Both the position numbers and the translations under genes were made by a program. A DNA stretch of 64,000 bases from Pseudomonas sp. 8O (GTDB lineage Bacteria; Pseudomonadota; Gammaproteobacteria; Pseudomonadales; Pseudomonadaceae): positions 62,001-126,000 of the forward strand of contig NZ_LR733264.1 in the NCBI RefSeq assembly GCF_902506495.1, read 5' to 3'. The notes below the pieces were generated by a model that worked only from the letters and a program-made list of their open reading frames with translations, did no database searches and was not told the DNA's origin. This document shows positions 26,981-35,413 of the stretch, piece after piece (the stretch's first letter is position 1; every line of letters begins with the position of its first letter).

Positions 26981-27019
26981 CTTGATCCTGGCAGCCCAAG
27001 TCTTGTACCTGGCTGCCAG
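26981..27019 (-). promoter_or_regulatory. FeaR-type tandem operator of feaB, distal pair
   Basis: On the plus strand CTTGTACCTGGCTGCCAG (27002-27019) matches the aauB element at 15 of 18 positions. CTTGATCCTGGCAGCCCA (26981-26998) lies exactly 21 bases before it. It is 269 bases from feaB and just beyond the stop of the chemoreceptor gene. Confidence 0.6.
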
Positions 27020-27030
27020 GTGGTGCAGCG

Positions 27031-28587
27031 TCAGCCCCTGAGGAAGCGCTGCGCCAAACCCAGTTGCGACTCGGCCAACTGGTGCAGTGCCTGGCTGATC
27101 TCGTTGGTGCGCCCGGCCTGCTGACTGCTGCGTTCGGTAAAACCGGCGATCTCGGTGATCTGCTGGTTGATCTGCTCGGCGACCTGGCCCTGCTGCTCGA
27201 TGGCGGCGGCCATCTGCAGGCTCATGCCGCTAATCTGCGCGACCTCGGCGCAGATACGTGTTAGTGCCTGGCGCGCCTGCTCGACGTCGGTGCTGGCGCG
27301 TACTGCCGCCTGCTCGCCGCGCTGGGCGGTGGCCAGGGCGGTGCCGCTGTCCTGACGCAGGGTTTCGAGCGAGCGCTGAATCTCATGGGTCGATTCGCGG
27401 GTGCGCGAGGCTAGGCTGCGTACTTCGTCGGCGACCACCGCGAAGCCCCGTCCTGACTCGCCAGCGCGGGCGGCTTCGATCGCCGCATTGAGGGCCAGCA
27501 GGTTGGTCTGCTCGGCGATGCTCTGGATCACCTCGGCGACGCCGCCGATGGATTCGATGGCCACAGCCAGGCTGCCGACCGCCTGACCAATCTCGCCCAC
27601 CGAGTGACGCATGGTCTGGGCCGAGCGCTGGCTGTCATCGGACAGACGTTCGCCATCGCGAGCCAGTTGGTCAGCGTTCTGTGCGGCCTGCGCGGTGTGC
27701 TGCAGGTTACGCGACAGCTCCTGGATGGTGGCGCTCATCTGGTTGATCGCGGCAGCGGTCTGCTCGGTCTCGCGCACCTGGCGATCCAGGTGCTCGACCG
27801 AGTTTTCCACCACATCGGCCGAGGTCTGCGCCTGCTGGCGCAGCACCACGCTATTGATGCAGATACGTGACATCACCGTGGTCATACGCGCGCGCTGGCT
27901 TTCCAGAGCCATGGCCAGCAGGCTGACCGGGCCGGGTTGCTGGGCGTGCAGTGGTGCCAGCAGCGAGTCGCTGAAGGCCTGGCCATGCTGGGCGAGGAGG
28001 GCGCGGATCAATTGACGCTGGCGCAGCGCTGGCTGCAGGCCGGCGAGCCCCAGCGCGAACAGCAGCGGCAGGCCCGCAGTGGCTGGTAAGTAAGCCAGCA
28101 GTGTCGCAAGCAGCGTGGCAAGCCCAAGCGCCAGTTGCAGACCGTGCCCTGCCAGCAGTGCGACGAGACGCTGACCCGCATTCCACGGCGCCTGGCCCCG
28201 TGCCAGACGCGTATAGAGGAACTCGGCACGGCGTGCCTGTGCCGGCTCGATGGGCTGGTATACGGTGCCCAGCGCCGCCAGCTTACCGTCGTCGAACAGC
28301 GGGACCACGTAGAGGTTGCGCCAGTCCTGGTCGCCCTGCCTGTGGCGGATCATCACCGGTGCGGTCCATGGCACGCCGGCACGTAGGGCGCGCCACATGC
28401 TGGCGACCACCGATGTCGGCATGCGTGGATGATTGATCAACTCGTGGGGTTTGCCGACCAACTCGTGCTCGGCGTACCCGCTCATGTTCAGGTAGGCGGC
28501 GTTGCAGGTGAGCATAACGCCCTGTGGATCGAGCCGGGAAATCGGCGGTTCCTCGAAACCCGTTGGTGTGTTGACGGCAGTTTGCAT
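27031..28587 (-). CDS. PAS-domain methyl-accepting chemoreceptor, Aer-like
   Basis: The 518-residue protein has an N-terminal PAS domain (about 10-115, [22 protein letters not shown]) as in the aerotaxis sensor Aer. A hydrophobic membrane region follows at about 155-190, then a long coiled coil with the universal signalling hairpin [20 protein letters not shown]. There is no periplasmic ligand domain, so it probably senses redox or energy state. That would suit a region devoted to oxidative catabolism. Whether it binds FAD cannot be told. Confidence 0.85.
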   Translation of the reverse strand: MQTAVNTPTGFEEPPISRLDPQGVMLTCNAAYLNMSGYAEHELVGKPHELINHPRMPTSVVASMWRALRAGVPWTAPVMIRHRQGDQDWRNLYVVPLFDDGKLAALGTVYQPIEPAQARRAEFLYTRLARGQAPWNAGQRLVALLAGHGLQLALGLATLLATLLAYLPATAGLPLLFALGLAGLQPALRQRQLIRALLAQHGQAFSDSLLAPLHAQQPGPVSLLAMALESQRARMTTVMSRICINSVVLRQQAQTSADVVENSVEHLDRQVRETEQTAAAINQMSATIQELSRNLQHTAQAAQNADQLARDGERLSDDSQRSAQTMRHSVGEIGQAVGSLAVAIESIGGVAEVIQSIAEQTNLLALNAAIEAARAGESGRGFAVVADEVRSLASRTRESTHEIQRSLETLRQDSGTALATAQRGEQAAVRASTDVEQARQALTRICAEVAQISGMSLQMAAAIEQQGQVAEQINQQITEIAGFTERSSQQAGRTNEISQALHQLAESQLGLAQRFLRG

Positions 28588-28640
28588 GGCACGACTCCTC
28601 GGCTGTGACCCGTTGTGGCCTGCCTATGCAGGCCGTGCGA

Positions 28641-29408
28641 TTACCAGTCCATGCTCCGTTCGGCGCGCATCTTGCGCACCATGGCGTCATAGAACTTGGT
28701 GGCGAAACCGCTCTCGCGGATCAGCATCGCGGTGAGGTTGGAACATTTGGCCGCGATGCCTTCTTCCAATGGGTTGTCCTCGCCGCCCAGGGCACCGGCA
28801 GCGCATTGATTCTCGGCGGCGCGTTGCACCGTCCAGAGCAGGAAGAAGGTCTTCTCGATGCTGCTTTCGCCTACCGCGATGCCGTGGTTGCGCAGCACCA
28901 GCACATGCTTGTCGCCGAGGCTCTCGATCATTCGCGCCTTCTCGTCATCGAACAGGGTGATGCCCTCGAAGGTGTGGTAGCCAATGCGGCCATAGAGCTG
29001 GGCGCCGTAGAAGTCGTCGTGGGTAAAACCGCGCTTCTTCTGCACCACGGCAGATATCGGCGTGGTATGGGTGTGGATCACGCACTGGATGTCTTCGCGC
29101 GCACCGTGCACGGCGCTATGCAGGGCGAAGCCGGCGGGGTTGCCGTCGTAGGGCGAGGCCTCCAGTTTCTTGCCGTGCAGGTCGACCTTGAGCAGGTTGC
29201 CCGGCATGACTTCGCTGTAGTTCAGGCCGAATGGATTGACCAGGTATTGGTGAGCCGGGCCGGGCAGGCGCGCGGAGATGTGGTTGAAGATGGTCTCGGT
29301 CCAGCCGAACCAATCGACCAGGTGGTAGCAGTAGGCGAGCTTGACGCGCAGCGCCCATTCTTCGTCGCTGCAATGGGCGGGTTTGCTGAAATCGGTCATG
29401 GCGGTCAT
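28641..29408 (-). CDS. Class II aldolase/adducin-family protein
   Basis: The roughly 255-residue protein has the class II aldolase fold with metal-binding histidines in CVIHTHTTPISAV and VLRNHGIAVGES, and an HISARLPG phosphate-site-like stretch. Catalysis would involve Zn-dependent C-C bond cleavage or a related reaction. The substrate is unknown. ATGs at 29408 and 29399 are both possible. It is 14 bases after the ApbA/PanE-like gene, and both follow the ABC importer on the same strand, so they may process the imported compound. Confidence 0.75.
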   Translation of the reverse strand: MTAMTDFSKPAHCSDEEWALRVKLAYCYHLVDWFGWTETIFNHISARLPGPAHQYLVNPFGLNYSEVMPGNLLKVDLHGKKLEASPYDGNPAGFALHSAVHGAREDIQCVIHTHTTPISAVVQKKRGFTHDDFYGAQLYGRIGYHTFEGITLFDDEKARMIESLGDKHVLVLRNHGIAVGESSIEKTFFLLWTVQRAAENQCAAGALGGEDNPLEEGIAAKCSNLTAMLIRESGFATKFYDAMVRKMRAERSMDW

Positions 29409-29422
29409 GGCGAAGTCTCGTA

Positions 29423-30427
29423 TCAAGGTGTGGGGGAATGGACGTGACCGGGTGCGCTGCGGAAGCGCGCCAGGGCGAGGATGTCCTGAGTGGTGGGCAT
29501 GGCCAGGCCCTGGTAGCCGGCCAGTTCTACGACCGCATCGCCGATGGCGGCGAGTTCAAGTGGGCGGCCCTGTTCGTAGTCCTGCAGCATGGACGTGCGT
29601 ACCGCGCCCATGCCGGCACCCAGCTCAATGAATGTCTGCGGATCGAAGGCGATGCGTGCACCGTAGGCGGCTGCCGTGAGCAGGGTTTCCTGAAGGATTT
29701 TGCCGACCACCGTTTTCAGCTCGGCCTGGCCGTACAGCTCTTCCAGGGTCGCGCCGGTCACCACTGACAGCGGGTTGGAGGTGATGTTGGCGATGATCTT
29801 GGTCCACAGCTGGTCGCGGATGCGCTCGGTGGCGCGCGCTTCGATACCGGCCGCAGCGATCAGTGCGCGCACCCGCTCCAGGCGTTGGCTCATCTGCCCA
29901 TCCGGCTCGCCGAAGATCATCAGGTGCGGGTTGTTCGAGCGCACCACGCCGGGAGCGCTGCTTTCGGCAGTGATGAATACCACGCAGCCGAGCACGTGGC
30001 GCAGGTCGAGACTGGCGCTGAGTGCGCCGTCAGGGTCGACCGCCTCGACGCGGCGGCCGGCGAGGCGCCCTTCGTGGCCGTGGAAGTACCACCAGGGCAC
30101 GCCGTTGACCACCGGCACCACCACGGTGTCGGGGCCGATTAGCGGTGCCAGTTCGGGCAGCAGGCCGACCAGGGCCGGCGCCTTGGTGCAGATGAACAGC
30201 AGATCCTGTTGACCGAGTTTGCGGCAGTCATCGCTGGCGCTGACCTGTACGCGGTGTTCGCCGTCCAGATCGGTCAACTGGATGCCGCTGTCGCGCAGCG
30301 CGGCGAGCGTCTTGCCGCGCGCCAGCAGGCTGACCGGCTGGCCGCTTGCGACCAGGCGGGCGGCGAGGGTACAGCCGATGGCGCCGGCACCGGCGATACC
30401 GACGCGCAATAGCTTGGAATCAGGCAT
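29423..30427 (-). CDS. Ketopantoate reductase (ApbA/PanE)-family oxidoreductase
   Basis: The 334-residue protein starts with a Rossmann motif, RVGIAGAGAIGCTLAARL. It carries the PanE-like NGVPWWYFHGH, the catalytic-lysine region TKIIANITSNPLSVVTGA and the C-terminal helical domain. The family includes true 2-dehydropantoate 2-reductases, but the setting (ABC importer, class II aldolase) suggests a catabolic 2-oxo or 3-oxo acid reductase. I therefore give no symbol. Confidence 0.78.
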   Translation of the reverse strand: MPDSKLLRVGIAGAGAIGCTLAARLVASGQPVSLLARGKTLAALRDSGIQLTDLDGEHRVQVSASDDCRKLGQQDLLFICTKAPALVGLLPELAPLIGPDTVVVPVVNGVPWWYFHGHEGRLAGRRVEAVDPDGALSASLDLRHVLGCVVFITAESSAPGVVRSNNPHLMIFGEPDGQMSQRLERVRALIAAAGIEARATERIRDQLWTKIIANITSNPLSVVTGATLEELYGQAELKTVVGKILQETLLTAAAYGARIAFDPQTFIELGAGMGAVRTSMLQDYEQGRPLELAAIGDAVVELAGYQGLAMPTTQDILALARFRSAPGHVHSPTP

Positions 30428-30453
30428 GCGTGTGTTTCCTTGCGAGCTGACGA

Positions 30454-30476
30454 CGGCGCCCGCCAGGCGGGCGCCG
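30454..30476. other. Perfect 11-bp palindrome between livF-like and ApbA-like genes
   Basis: CGGCGCCCGCC (30454-30464) and GGCGGGCGCCG (30466-30476) are separated by one base. As RNA it would be a strong hairpin in the 54-base gap. It could set the expression ratio of importer to enzyme genes, or end part of the transcripts. Confidence 0.5.
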
Positions 30477-30481
30477 TGGGT

Positions 30482-31273
30482 TCAGGTGGAGAGCATTTCC
30501 TGATGCTTGCTGGCCAGGCCCAGGTAGGCTTCGATCACGCGCGGGTCGTCTGCCAATTGGGCGGCCGGGCCCTGCATGGCGATCTGGCCGGTTTCCAGCA
30601 CGTAGGCGTAGTCCGCCACGCGCAGGGCGGCGCGGGCGTTCTGCTCCACCAGCAGGATCGACACGCCCTGCTGGCGCAGAGTGGTGATGATGCGGAAGAT
30701 CTCGCGGGTGATCAGCGGCGCCAGGCCCAGGCTCGGTTCGTCGAGCATCAGCAGCTTGGGTTTGGCCATCAGTGCGCGGCCGACGGCGAGCATCTGCCGT
30801 TCGCCGCCGGAGAGGGTGGCAGCGAGCTGCTCACGGCGTTCCCACAGGCGCGGGAACAGCTCATAGACTTCCTTGAGCGTCTGGCCGTGATCGCGCTGGC
30901 CGCTGCGATGGCGCTGGAATGCGCCCAGCAGCAGGTTGTCGGCGACCGTCATACTGCTGAACAGCTCGCGTTTCTCCGGCACCAGGCCGAGGCCACGGGC
31001 GACCATCACCTCGACCTCCGGCACGGCTTCCAGGCTGCCATCGAAGGCGACTCGGCCGCGCGAGCCAAGCACGCCCATGATGGCCGAAAGCAGGGTGGTC
31101 TTGCCGGCGCCATTGGGGCCGATCACGGTGACGATCTGGCCCTGGCCGACGCGCAGGCTGGCATTGGACAGCGCCTCCACCTTGCCGTAGGCGACGCTCA
31201 GGTCGCTGATGTCGAGAACGGGGTTGGCCACCTGGTTCTGCGCTTGCTGCAGGTTATGCATGGGCATGTTCAT
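30482..31273 (-). CDS. HAAT-family ABC transporter ATPase (LivF-like)
   Basis: The roughly 263-residue ATPase has Walker A GPNGAGKTT, signature LSGGERQ and Walker B LLMLDEPSLGLAP, with the C-terminal length of LivF. It couples ATP hydrolysis to import by the LivHM-type permease encoded upstream. The ATG at 31273 overlaps the stop of the fused gene before it. A GTG one codon earlier is possible. Confidence 0.87.
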   Translation of the reverse strand: MNMPMHNLQQAQNQVANPVLDISDLSVAYGKVEALSNASLRVGQGQIVTVIGPNGAGKTTLLSAIMGVLGSRGRVAFDGSLEAVPEVEVMVARGLGLVPEKRELFSSMTVADNLLLGAFQRHRSGQRDHGQTLKEVYELFPRLWERREQLAATLSGGERQMLAVGRALMAKPKLLMLDEPSLGLAPLITREIFRIITTLRQQGVSILLVEQNARAALRVADYAYVLETGQIAMQGPAAQLADDPRVIEAYLGLASKHQEMLST

Positions 31274-33075
31274 CACTCCGCTCCTCCGAGATAGGCTTCC
31301 AGCACGGCCGGATCCTTCTGCACTTCGGCCGGCAGGCCGAAGGCGATGCGCTGGCCGAACTCCATCACCACCACGCGATCGACCAGGCCCATCACGAAGT
31401 CCATGTCGTGCTCGACCAACAGGATCGCCATGCCTTCGCTACGCAGGCGGCTGAGCAACTGGCCGAGTGCTTCCTTCTCCTTGTGGCGCAGGCCGGCGGC
31501 CGGCTCGTCGAGCAGCAGCAGGCAGGGGTTGGCGCACAGCGCGCGGGCTATTTCTAGGATGCGTTGCTGGCCCAGCGCCAAGCTGCCGGCTTCCGCGTAC
31601 AGGTAGTCGCCGAGGCCGACACGCTCGAGCTGGCGTCGAGCTTCGCCGAGCAGGCGTGCTTCCTCGGCGCGATCCAGACGCAGGGCCGCGGCGAGCACAC
31701 CCTTGCTGCCGCGCAGGTGAGCACCGAGTGCGACGTTCTCCAGCACGCTCATCTCCGGCAGCAGCTTGACGTGCTGGAAGGTACGGCTCATGCCCATGCG
31801 CGCGATGCGCCGTGAGGGGATACCGTTGATGCGCTGGCCACGGAACAGCACCTCGCCGGACGAGGGGGTGTCGACGCCGGAGAGTTGGTTGAACAGGGTG
31901 CTCTTGCCGGCTCCGTTGGGGCCGATAAGGGCGAGGATCTCGCCAGCGCGCACATCGAGATTCATCGCGTCGTTGGCCACCAGGCCGCCGAAGCAGCGGG
32001 TCACGTCGCGTGCTTCCAGCAGCACCTCGCCGTAGGCCGGTGCTTCGCGCTGCGGCAGCTCGTTGGCGTCGTCGTCGATGGTGCGTGCGGCACGGCGGGC
32101 TTTCCAGCTGTCCGGTAGCAGGCGTGTCAGCAGCGGCCAGAGACCGCCGGGCGCGCGCTGCATCAGCAGCACGATGGCGATGCCGAAGACGATCACCTCG
32201 TAGTTGCCGGTATTGCCCAGCAACTGCGGCAACAGGTCCTGCAGCCACTGCTTGAGCATGGTCAGCACGCCGGCGCCGAGCAGGGCACCCCAGACACTGG
32301 CGACGCCGCCGATCAGCGCCATGAACAGGTACTCGATACCCATGTGCAGGCCGAACGGCGTGGGGTTCACGAAACGCTGGGTGTGCGCGTAGAGCCAGCC
32401 GGAGAGGGCGGCGAACAGCGCCGATATGAGGAAGATCACCATCTTCGTGCGAAAGGTGTTTACGCCCATCGACTCTGCCATCAGTTGGCCGCCCTTGAGC
32501 GCGCGTATGGCACGGCCTTCACGCGAGTCGAGAAGGTTTTGCGTGATGAGCATGGAGCACAGCAGGATCGCCCAGATCAGGTAATAGATCTTCTCGCCCT
32601 TGTCCAACGCCCAGCCGAACAGGGAAATGCTCGGCAGGCCGCTGACGCCAGTGTGTCCGCCGAGCGACTCCAGGGTGCCGAACAGGTAGTACAGCGACAG
32701 GCCCCAGGCAATGGTGCCCAGCGGCAGATAGTGGCCGGACAGTTTTAGCGTCATGGCGCCGAGTACCAGGGCCACGATGGCGGTCAGGGCCATGCCCACC
32801 AGCAGGGTCAGCCAGGGCGAAGCGCTGGCCCAGGCCAGCCAGGTTGGCAGGTCCTGCACGGTGGTCAGGTAGGCACTGGTGTAGGCACCTAGGCCGACGA
32901 AGGCGGCCTGGCCGAAGCTGGTCATGCCGCCGACACCGGTGAGCAGTACCAGGCCGAGCACCACCAGGGTGTACAGGCCGATGTAGTTGAGCAGGGTGAC
33001 GTAGTAGGGCGGCAGCACCGCTGGCGCCACGGCCAGGACGGCGATCAGCATGAGGATCAGGTAGCGCGGTTTCAT
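31273..33075 (-). CDS. Fused LivM-type permease and LivG-type ATPase
   Basis: This 600-residue protein joins a LivM-like permease (about residues 1-330, with about eight to ten membrane segments and GVGGMTSFGQAAFVGLGAY) to a LivG-like ATPase (about 350-600). The ATPase half has Walker A GPNGAGKST at 385, the divergent signature LALGQQR and Walker B LLLLDEPAAGL. The linker is rich in charged residues (around 335-350). Fusion means one permease half always carries its ATPase. It overlaps the LivH gene by 4 bases and the LivF gene by about 3. Confidence 0.86.
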   Translation of the reverse strand: MKPRYLILMLIAVLAVAPAVLPPYYVTLLNYIGLYTLVVLGLVLLTGVGGMTSFGQAAFVGLGAYTSAYLTTVQDLPTWLAWASASPWLTLLVGMALTAIVALVLGAMTLKLSGHYLPLGTIAWGLSLYYLFGTLESLGGHTGVSGLPSISLFGWALDKGEKIYYLIWAILLCSMLITQNLLDSREGRAIRALKGGQLMAESMGVNTFRTKMVIFLISALFAALSGWLYAHTQRFVNPTPFGLHMGIEYLFMALIGGVASVWGALLGAGVLTMLKQWLQDLLPQLLGNTGNYEVIVFGIAIVLLMQRAPGGLWPLLTRLLPDSWKARRAARTIDDDANELPQREAPAYGEVLLEARDVTRCFGGLVANDAMNLDVRAGEILALIGPNGAGKSTLFNQLSGVDTPSSGEVLFRGQRINGIPSRRIARMGMSRTFQHVKLLPEMSVLENVALGAHLRGSKGVLAAALRLDRAEEARLLGEARRQLERVGLGDYLYAEAGSLALGQQRILEIARALCANPCLLLLDEPAAGLRHKEKEALGQLLSRLRSEGMAILLVEHDMDFVMGLVDRVVVMEFGQRIAFGLPAEVQKDPAVLEAYLGGAE

Positions 33076-34109
33076 TCATCGTCCTCCACGTGACGGCTGG
33101 TGAGGGAACGCCAGAGCAGGAAGGGGATGATCAGGGTGAAGACGATGATCTCCTTGTAGGTGCTGGCCCAGAACATCGAGAAGGCCTCGATCAGGCCCAC
33201 GGCGAGTGCGCCCAGGGCTGCAACCGGATAACTCACCAGGCCGCCGATGATGGCGCCGACGAAACCCTTGAGGCTGATGACGAAACCGGAGTCGAAGTAC
33301 AGGGTGGTGATGGGGGCGATGAGGATGCCCGACAGCGCGCCGATGAAGGTTGCCAGGGCGAAGGTAGCCTTGCCCGCCAAGTTCGGTGAGATACCCATCA
33401 ACCGGGCGCCCATGCGGTTAACTGCGGTGGCACGCAGGGCTTTGCCATACAGGCTGCGTTCGAAGAACAGGAACAGGCTGATGATCAGTGCCAGGGACAC
33501 GGCAATGACCCACAGGGTCTGGCTGTTGAAGGTCACCGGGCCGAGCGTCAGGCCGGCCTCGGAGAAGGGCTGAGTACGCGCGCCTTCGGGGCCGAATAGC
33601 AACAGGGCAATACCAACCATGGCCACGTGTACGGCAATGGAGACGATCAGCAATACCAGAGCGCTGGCAGAGGCCAGCGGTTGGAACACCAGGCGGTAGA
33701 GCTGCGGGCCGAGCGGTACTACCAGTGCCAGCGTAAGCAGTGCCTGCAATGCCATGGGCAGCTCTGCCAACGGCAGGCTGCGAATCAGGCCGACCATGGC
33801 CAGGGCGTAGGCGAGCTTGAGCACGATGCGTTTCGGGAAGCGGAAGCTGTGGCTGGCGCGGGCCGCGTCATACAGGTCCATGGCGCAGTCGGCCAGGGTC
33901 AGCGTCATCAGCAGCCATACCAGTGCGGTGGGCTGGCCAGCCTGCAGGGCTGCCATGGTCAGGGCACCGTAAGTGACGAACTCGCCCAGGGGGATCAGCA
34001 GGATACGCGTCACGGTGAAGACCAGCAGGATCGACAGCGCCAGCAGCGCATAGATGGCGCCGTTGGTGATGCCGTCCTGGCCGAGCAGCAGGGCAATTTG
34101 GAAATTCAT
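33072..34109 (-). CDS. HAAT-family ABC permease (LivH-like)
   Basis: The 345-residue membrane protein has the LivH start region GITNGAIYALLALSILLVFTVT and the ALRATAVNRMGARLMGI cytoplasmic loop. Its central part, around residues 60-140, is longer than that of classic LivH (about 300 residues). It would form the channel with the LivM half of the fused protein. I start at the ATG at 34109. Confidence 0.83.
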   Translation of the reverse strand: MNFQIALLLGQDGITNGAIYALLALSILLVFTVTRILLIPLGEFVTYGALTMAALQAGQPTALVWLLMTLTLADCAMDLYDAARASHSFRFPKRIVLKLAYALAMVGLIRSLPLAELPMALQALLTLALVVPLGPQLYRLVFQPLASASALVLLIVSIAVHVAMVGIALLLFGPEGARTQPFSEAGLTLGPVTFNSQTLWVIAVSLALIISLFLFFERSLYGKALRATAVNRMGARLMGISPNLAGKATFALATFIGALSGILIAPITTLYFDSGFVISLKGFVGAIIGGLVSYPVAALGALAVGLIEAFSMFWASTYKEIIVFTLIIPFLLWRSLTSRHVEDDE

Positions 34110-34158
34110 GTCGGAAACTCTTGTTGCGGTATGGGCATGCGGGTTGGTGCGGCTCGGG

Positions 34159-34255
34159 CGTAGGGTGGATGACGCTTTTTTCATCCACCTGTCGGTACCG
34201 GGCCAGGCTCCATCCGGTGGACAGAAAAGCGCTGTCCACCCTACGGGGCTTGACT
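34159..34255. repeat. CGTAGGGTGG nested hairpin between the binding-protein and permease genes
   Basis: CGTAGGGTGGA and TCCACCCTACG-type ends flank an inner GGATGACGC / TCATCC pair and a second GTGGACAG / CTGTCCAC pair. It lies in the 152-base gap after the binding-protein gene. This is the place where a hairpin often lets a binding protein be made in excess over its permease. It is related to the repeat at 39360. Confidence 0.5.
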
Positions 34256-34261
34256 CCGCGA

Positions 34262-35413
34262 TCAGTCGCGCTTGAGCAGCGTCCAGGTTCCGTTCTTCAC
34301 CTGGATCAGCTCACGGCCGCGCTCGTCGAAGCCACTGTGATCCTCGGGGGTCATGCTGTAGACGCCTTGAGTGGCGGCGAACTCGTGGGTCGCCTCCAGC
34401 GCTTCGCGCAGGGCTGAGCGGAACTCGGGCGTGCCGGGTTGGGCCTGGGCGGCGGCGGCCGGAATCGCCTGTTGCAGCAGCAGGCCAGCGTCGTAGGTAT
34501 TGGCGCCGAAGGTGGCCGGTTTGCTGCCGTTGAGCTTCTCGTAGGCCGTCACGTATTCCCCAGCGATGGCCTTGGACGGATGGCTGTCGGGCATCTGATC
34601 GAGCACCAGCATCAGGCTGGCGGCGAGGATGGTGCCTTCGACCTTCTTGCCGCCGAGCCGGAGGAAGTCTGGCAGGGCCGCGCCGTGGGTCTGGTACATC
34701 TGGCCGCGGTAGCCCTGGTCGAACAGTGTCGTCTGCGGCAGTACCGCGGAGCTGCCTGGGGCCGCCACCAGCACCGCGTCAGGGCGTGAGGCGAGAATCT
34801 TCAGGCTCTGCCCGGTCACGGAGGTGTCCTGGCGCTGGAAGCGCTCGCTGGCCAGCAGCTTTATGCCGTGCTCGGCAGCCATCGTGCCCATCACCTTCGA
34901 CCAGTTTTCGCCGTAGGGATCGGCTGTGCCGATGAAACCGAGCGTCTTCACGCCGCGGGTTTTCATGTCCTCGACCAGGGCCTTGGCGATCAGGTCGTCG
35001 TTCTGCGTGGTCTTGAATACCCACTTCTTCTGCTCGGTCATCGGCAACACCACAGCAGCAGTACCGACCGGGGCCAGCAGCGGTACGCCGGCTTCGGCCA
35101 CGAACTGAATCACGCCCATGGCATTGGGCGAGCCACTTGGGCCGATGATTGCGTCGACATTTTCCTCGCTGATCAGCTTCTTCAGTGCTTTTACGGTGGC
35201 GGTTGGGTCGCTGCCGTCATCCAGGGCGATGTACTTCACCTGTTGGTCGCCGGCCTGAGTGGGCAGTAGCGGTACGGAGTTCTTCTGCGGTAGCCCGACC
35301 AGGGCGATGGGGCCGGTAGAGGAGGTGATGACACCGACCTTTACCTCGGCCTGTGCGAAGGAGGCGCAGACGGCGCTGAGAAGGAGGGTGGACACAGCTC
35401 GTTTGAAGTGCAT
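34262..35413 (-). CDS. HAAT-family periplasmic binding protein
   Basis: The 383-residue protein has a signal peptide (to about AQA at residue 22) and the two-lobed LivK-like fold: EVKVGVITSSTGPIALVG, IGPSGSPNAMGV and DPYGENWSKVM. It supplies substrate to the LivH/LivMG/LivF importer. Relatives bind branched-chain amino acids, urea, amides or aromatic acids. The ligand is not evident. It is first in its operon and divergent from the iac cluster, so an indole, arylacetate or amide ligand is possible. Confidence 0.83.
   Translation of the reverse strand: MHFKRAVSTLLLSAVCASFAQAEVKVGVITSSTGPIALVGLPQKNSVPLLPTQAGDQQVKYIALDDGSDPTATVKALKKLISEENVDAIIGPSGSPNAMGVIQFVAEAGVPLLAPVGTAAVVLPMTEQKKWVFKTTQNDDLIAKALVEDMKTRGVKTLGFIGTADPYGENWSKVMGTMAAEHGIKLLASERFQRQDTSVTGQSLKILASRPDAVLVAAPGSSAVLPQTTLFDQGYRGQMYQTHGAALPDFLRLGGKKVEGTILAASLMLVLDQMPDSHPSKAIAGEYVTAYEKLNGSKPATFGANTYDAGLLLQQAIPAAAAQAQPGTPEFRSALREALEATHEFAATQGVYSMTPEDHSGFDERGRELIQVKNGTWTLLKRD

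Larger units (their letters stand above)
26713..27030. promoter_or_regulatory. feaB upstream region
   Basis: This 318-base gap between the MCP gene stop and feaB contains no gene that I can support. It holds two FeaR-type tandem operators, listed separately. A TATGAAT stretch (minus strand, around 26809-26815) lies between the nearer operator and feaB and may be part of the promoter. Confidence 0.5.

Noticed and set aside
26860..27019. A small gene between feaB and the chemoreceptor gene.
   Set aside because: The short frames here have no ribosome binding site or recognisable product, and the sequence is better explained by the tandem operator elements.
29423..30427. Calling this gene panE (pantothenate synthesis).
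   Set aside because: The fold fits, but the context is an importer and an aldolase, and the family contains many non-pantothenate reductases.
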